Assembly (NCBI GenBank): GCA_003454605.1
Contig: DMKD01000059.1
Coordinates: forward strand, 1-7,135
From: Spirochaeta sp.
GTDB taxonomy: Bacteria > Spirochaetota > Spirochaetia > UBA9216
Length of the DNA: 7,135 nt
Direction of reading: 5' to 3'
The position numbers and the translations under genes were made by a program. The notes beneath the pieces were generated by a model. It was not told the DNA's origin and did not search any database. It saw only the letters and a list, made by a program, of their open reading frames with translations. Shown in pieces: positions 5,286 through 7,135 of this stretch (position 1 is the stretch's first letter; each line of letters opens with the position of its first letter).

Positions 5286-5801
5286 ATGGTAGAAGTTAAA
5301 GATCCTGCCCAGGAACTAACAGACGAACAAATCATTGAACAGACAGACATCGTAGTCGGTGAATTTATCGGGAAAAAGGGTGCCCTTATTCCGGTTCTTC
5401 AAACGCTACAGGATTTATTCGGGTATTTGCCCGAGACAGCCCTGAAACGAACAGGTGAGCAAATGAACATTCCATTCAGCGAAGTAGCCGGAGTAGTTAG
5501 TTTTTATAAATACTTCTCCATTATTCCCCGCGGAAAATATCTCATAAGGGTATGTCTCGGTACATCGTGCTATGTACGCGGCGGAAAAGAAGTGCTGCAA
5601 AGTCTTAAGGAAAACCTTGGAATCGATATAGATGAAACAACCGAGGACCAACTTTTTTCATTAAAGATCGGACGCTGTTTCGGCGCCTGCGGTCTTGCCC
5701 CAGTAATAATGATTAATGATGATATCTACCGTAGGGTAAAACCTTCCAAAGTAGGTGAGATCCTCCAGAGCTATAAGATAATGGAGGCTGAGAATGATTA
5801 A
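5286..5801 (+). CDS. nuoE: NuoE-like [2Fe-2S] subunit (HydC/HndA type)
   Basis: A 171-residue soluble NuoE/24-kDa family protein. The N-terminal helical part includes KKGALIPVLQTLQDLFGYLP (30-49) and GVVSFYKYFS (69-78), both typical. The thioredoxin-like domain binds one [2Fe-2S] cluster through Cys90 and Cys95 (CLGTSC) and Cys131 and Cys135 (CFGAC), all present with the usual spacings. The protein passes electrons between the NuoF flavin subunit and its partners. No quinone-reductase membrane subunits are visible here, and the next gene has the soluble-hydrogenase type of NuoF, so this is more likely the small subunit of an NAD(P)-linked or electron-bifurcating hydrogenase (HydC of Thermotoga, HndA of Desulfovibrio), or a related formate dehydrogenase, than of respiratory complex I. 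A start at 5286 is preferred from ribosome-binding-site spacing. It overlaps nuoF by 8 bases. Confidence 0.94.
   Translation: MVEVKDPAQELTDEQIIEQTDIVVGEFIGKKGALIPVLQTLQDLFGYLPETALKRTGEQMNIPFSEVAGVVSFYKYFSIIPRGKYLIRVCLGTSCYVRGGKEVLQSLKENLGIDIDETTEDQLFSLKIGRCFGACGLAPVIMINDDIYRRVKPSKVGEILQSYKIMEAEND
5783..5787 (+). promoter_or_regulatory. Ribosome-binding site of nuoF
   Basis: GGAGG lies 6 bases before the ATG at 5794, inside the end of nuoE. It supports that start and coupled translation of the two subunits. Confidence 0.8.
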
Positions 5802-7135
5802 GAGTATAAAAGATCTTGAAAAAATAAAAATTGACAATAAGGAAAAAATCGATTTCAGAATGCTTTCGACTCAAGTCACGGACAACATCGAAGCAGAAAT
5901 GATATCAGAAAACGGTAGATACGACATAGCTCTCTGCATGGGCACAAGCTGCCAGTCATCAAAGTCTACAGAGGTTGCTGAAGCTCTCGATGCGGTAATA
6001 AAGAAATACAAACTCGAAAACAAGATTACCATAGTCAGAACCGGTTGTAACGGTTTCTGTGCTGTAGGACCTATCATGGTCATGTATCCCGGAGGTATTC
6101 TCTATCATGGAATGGATGCCGAAGATGTTCCAGAAATTTTTGATGAACATATCATTAATCATCGCCTCGTTGAAAGATGCATGTATCATCATCCGGTATC
6201 AAATGCAGTGATTCCCCGCTATATGGACCTTCCGTTTTTTGCCAAGCAGGAGCTTAGGGTCCTCCGGAATAAGGGAATAATTGATGCTGACAGCATAGAC
6301 GAGTATATCGGACGCGACGGATATTTCGGCTTTGCCAAAGCTGTAACTGAAATGTCTTCTGAAGATGTGATTGAGGAAGTTAAACAGTCCGGACTGCGCG
6401 GACGCGGCGGGGGCGGATTTTTAACCGGCCTTAAATGGTCATTCTGTAAAAACTCAAAAAGTGATAAAAAGTATATTCTCTGTAATGCCGATGAAGGTGA
6501 CCCCGGCGCTTTCATGGACAGAAGTATTCTTGAATCTGATCCTCATTCGGTAATCGAAGGGATGCTGATAGGTGCATTTGCCATTGGAGCCGACGAAGGC
6601 TACATTTACTGCCGCGCTGAATATCCGCTGGCATTAACCCGTCTTGAAACTGCCATTGCAAAATGTGAAGAATACGGCCTGCTAGGAGATAACATCCTTG
6701 GAACAGGTTTCAACTTCAGACTCAACATTTCAAGGGGTTCAGGCGCCTTCGTCTGCGGTGAAGAAACCGCTTTAATGAATTCTATCGAAGGTAAACGCGG
6801 CGAACCGAGACCCAGGCCTCCTTTCCCTGCAGCCAAAGGTTTATGGGGTAAGCCTTCAGTCCTTAATAATGTAGAAACCTTTGCGAATATTCCGATTATT
6901 CTCTTCAACGGTTATGAATGGTACAGGACAACCGGGACCGAAAACTCACCCGGAACAAAGATATTCGCACTTACGGGAAATGTCAGGAATGTCGGTCTTG
7001 TCGAAGTGCCGATAGGAACTAGCCTCGGTGATTTAATCTATGATATCGGCGGAGGAATGCAGGAGGGCAAGATCTATAAATCAGCCCAGATAGGCGGACC
7101 TTCAGGCGGTTGTATTCCAAAGAGTCATTTGAGTG
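5794..7135 (+). CDS. nuoF: NuoF-like NADH-binding flavoprotein with N-terminal [2Fe-2S] domain (HydB/HndC type), 3'-truncated
   Basis: The frame is open from ATG 5794 to the window edge (447 codons); homologues have about 600. The N-terminal thioredoxin-like [2Fe-2S] domain has Cys48 and Cys53 (CMGTSC) and Cys85 and Cys89 (CNGFC), then VGPIMVMYPGGILYHG. The NuoF core follows: FMN/NADH glycine-rich loop LRGRGGGGFLTGLKW (201-215), CNADEGDPGAFMDR (230-243), GAFVCGEETALMNSIEGKRG (317-336), RPPFPAAKGLWGKP (341-354), NNVETFANIP (358-367) and IGGPSGGC (433-440). The C-terminal SLBB and [4Fe-4S] parts, and any ferredoxin-like tail, lie beyond the window. The protein oxidises or reduces NAD(P)H through FMN. 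The fused N-terminal domain is a feature of HydB-type subunits and absent from plain complex I NuoF, supporting a hydrogenase or bifurcating enzyme. One oddity is Leu210, where the motif normally has Pro (GGFPTG). It overlaps nuoE and has its own GGAGG. Confidence 0.95.
   Translation, partial: MIKSIKDLEKIKIDNKEKIDFRMLSTQVTDNIEAEMISENGRYDIALCMGTSCQSSKSTEVAEALDAVIKKYKLENKITIVRTGCNGFCAVGPIMVMYPGGILYHGMDAEDVPEIFDEHIINHRLVERCMYHHPVSNAVIPRYMDLPFFAKQELRVLRNKGIIDADSIDEYIGRDGYFGFAKAVTEMSSEDVIEEVKQSGLRGRGGGGFLTGLKWSFCKNSKSDKKYILCNADEGDPGAFMDRSILESDPHSVIEGMLIGAFAIGADEGYIYCRAEYPLALTRLETAIAKCEEYGLLGDNILGTGFNFRLNISRGSGAFVCGEETALMNSIEGKRGEPRPRPPFPAAKGLWGKPSVLNNVETFANIPIILFNGYEWYRTTGTENSPGTKIFALTGNVRNVGLVEVPIGTSLGDLIYDIGGGMQEGKIYKSAQIGGPSGGCIPKSHLS

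Overview
The window is a densely coded piece of a bacterial chromosome, most likely from an anaerobic, fermentative bacterium. It carries the tail of a V/A-type (not F-type) rotary ATPase operon and the start of a NuoE/NuoF module of the type found in multimeric, NAD(P)H-linked [FeFe]-hydrogenases. Both are common in Spirochaetota, Thermotogota, Clostridia and several uncultured phyla. Some ATPase residues look spirochaete- or chlamydia-like to me, but I could not compare them and give no firm taxon. The order A-B-D with no I/K genes after D resembles the archaeal/Enterococcus layout (I, K, E, C and F would lie upstream) more than the E-x-A-B-D-I-K order of Treponema, Borrelia and Chlamydia.

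Region 1 (1-3331, + strand) is one tightly coupled operon segment: the 3' part of the catalytic A subunit gene, the complete B and D subunit genes, and a universal stress protein (Usp) gene. Consecutive genes overlap by 4-8 bases (ATGAGTAG, ATGA, GTGA), which suggests translational coupling and places the Usp gene inside the ATPase operon.

Region 2 (3332-3898) has a highly structured 120-bp spacer followed by a PTS EIIA (PtsN/fructose-type) gene. A 15-bp direct repeat containing the ribosome-binding site and start region of the EIIA gene stands at both ends of the spacer, 111 bp apart. Removing one 111-bp unit would join the Usp stop to the EIIA start with a 9-base gap. Inside are two strong hairpins and a further long-range inverted repeat that competes with the first hairpin. 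This is the most unusual part of the window: a small palindromic inserted element, a regulatory RNA switch, or both.

Region 3 (3910-5061, - strand) is an MscS-family mechanosensitive channel gene, convergent with the EIIA gene with 11 bases between the stops.

Region 4 (5062-7135) begins with an AT-rich divergent intergenic region holding a near-consensus sigma-70 promoter (TTGACA-N17-TATCAT). A NuoE-like [2Fe-2S] gene and a NuoF-like flavoprotein gene follow; the latter has a fused N-terminal thioredoxin-like [2Fe-2S] domain and runs off the window end. The pair matches HydC/HydB (HndA/HndC) of electron-bifurcating or NAD(P)-linked hydrogenases; the catalytic subunit would be expected just downstream.

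The ATPase handles membrane ion gradients, MscS handles turgor, Usp and EIIA are typical regulators, and the NuoEF module handles NADH/ferredoxin redox balance. No tRNA, rRNA, CRISPR array or transposase gene is visible.
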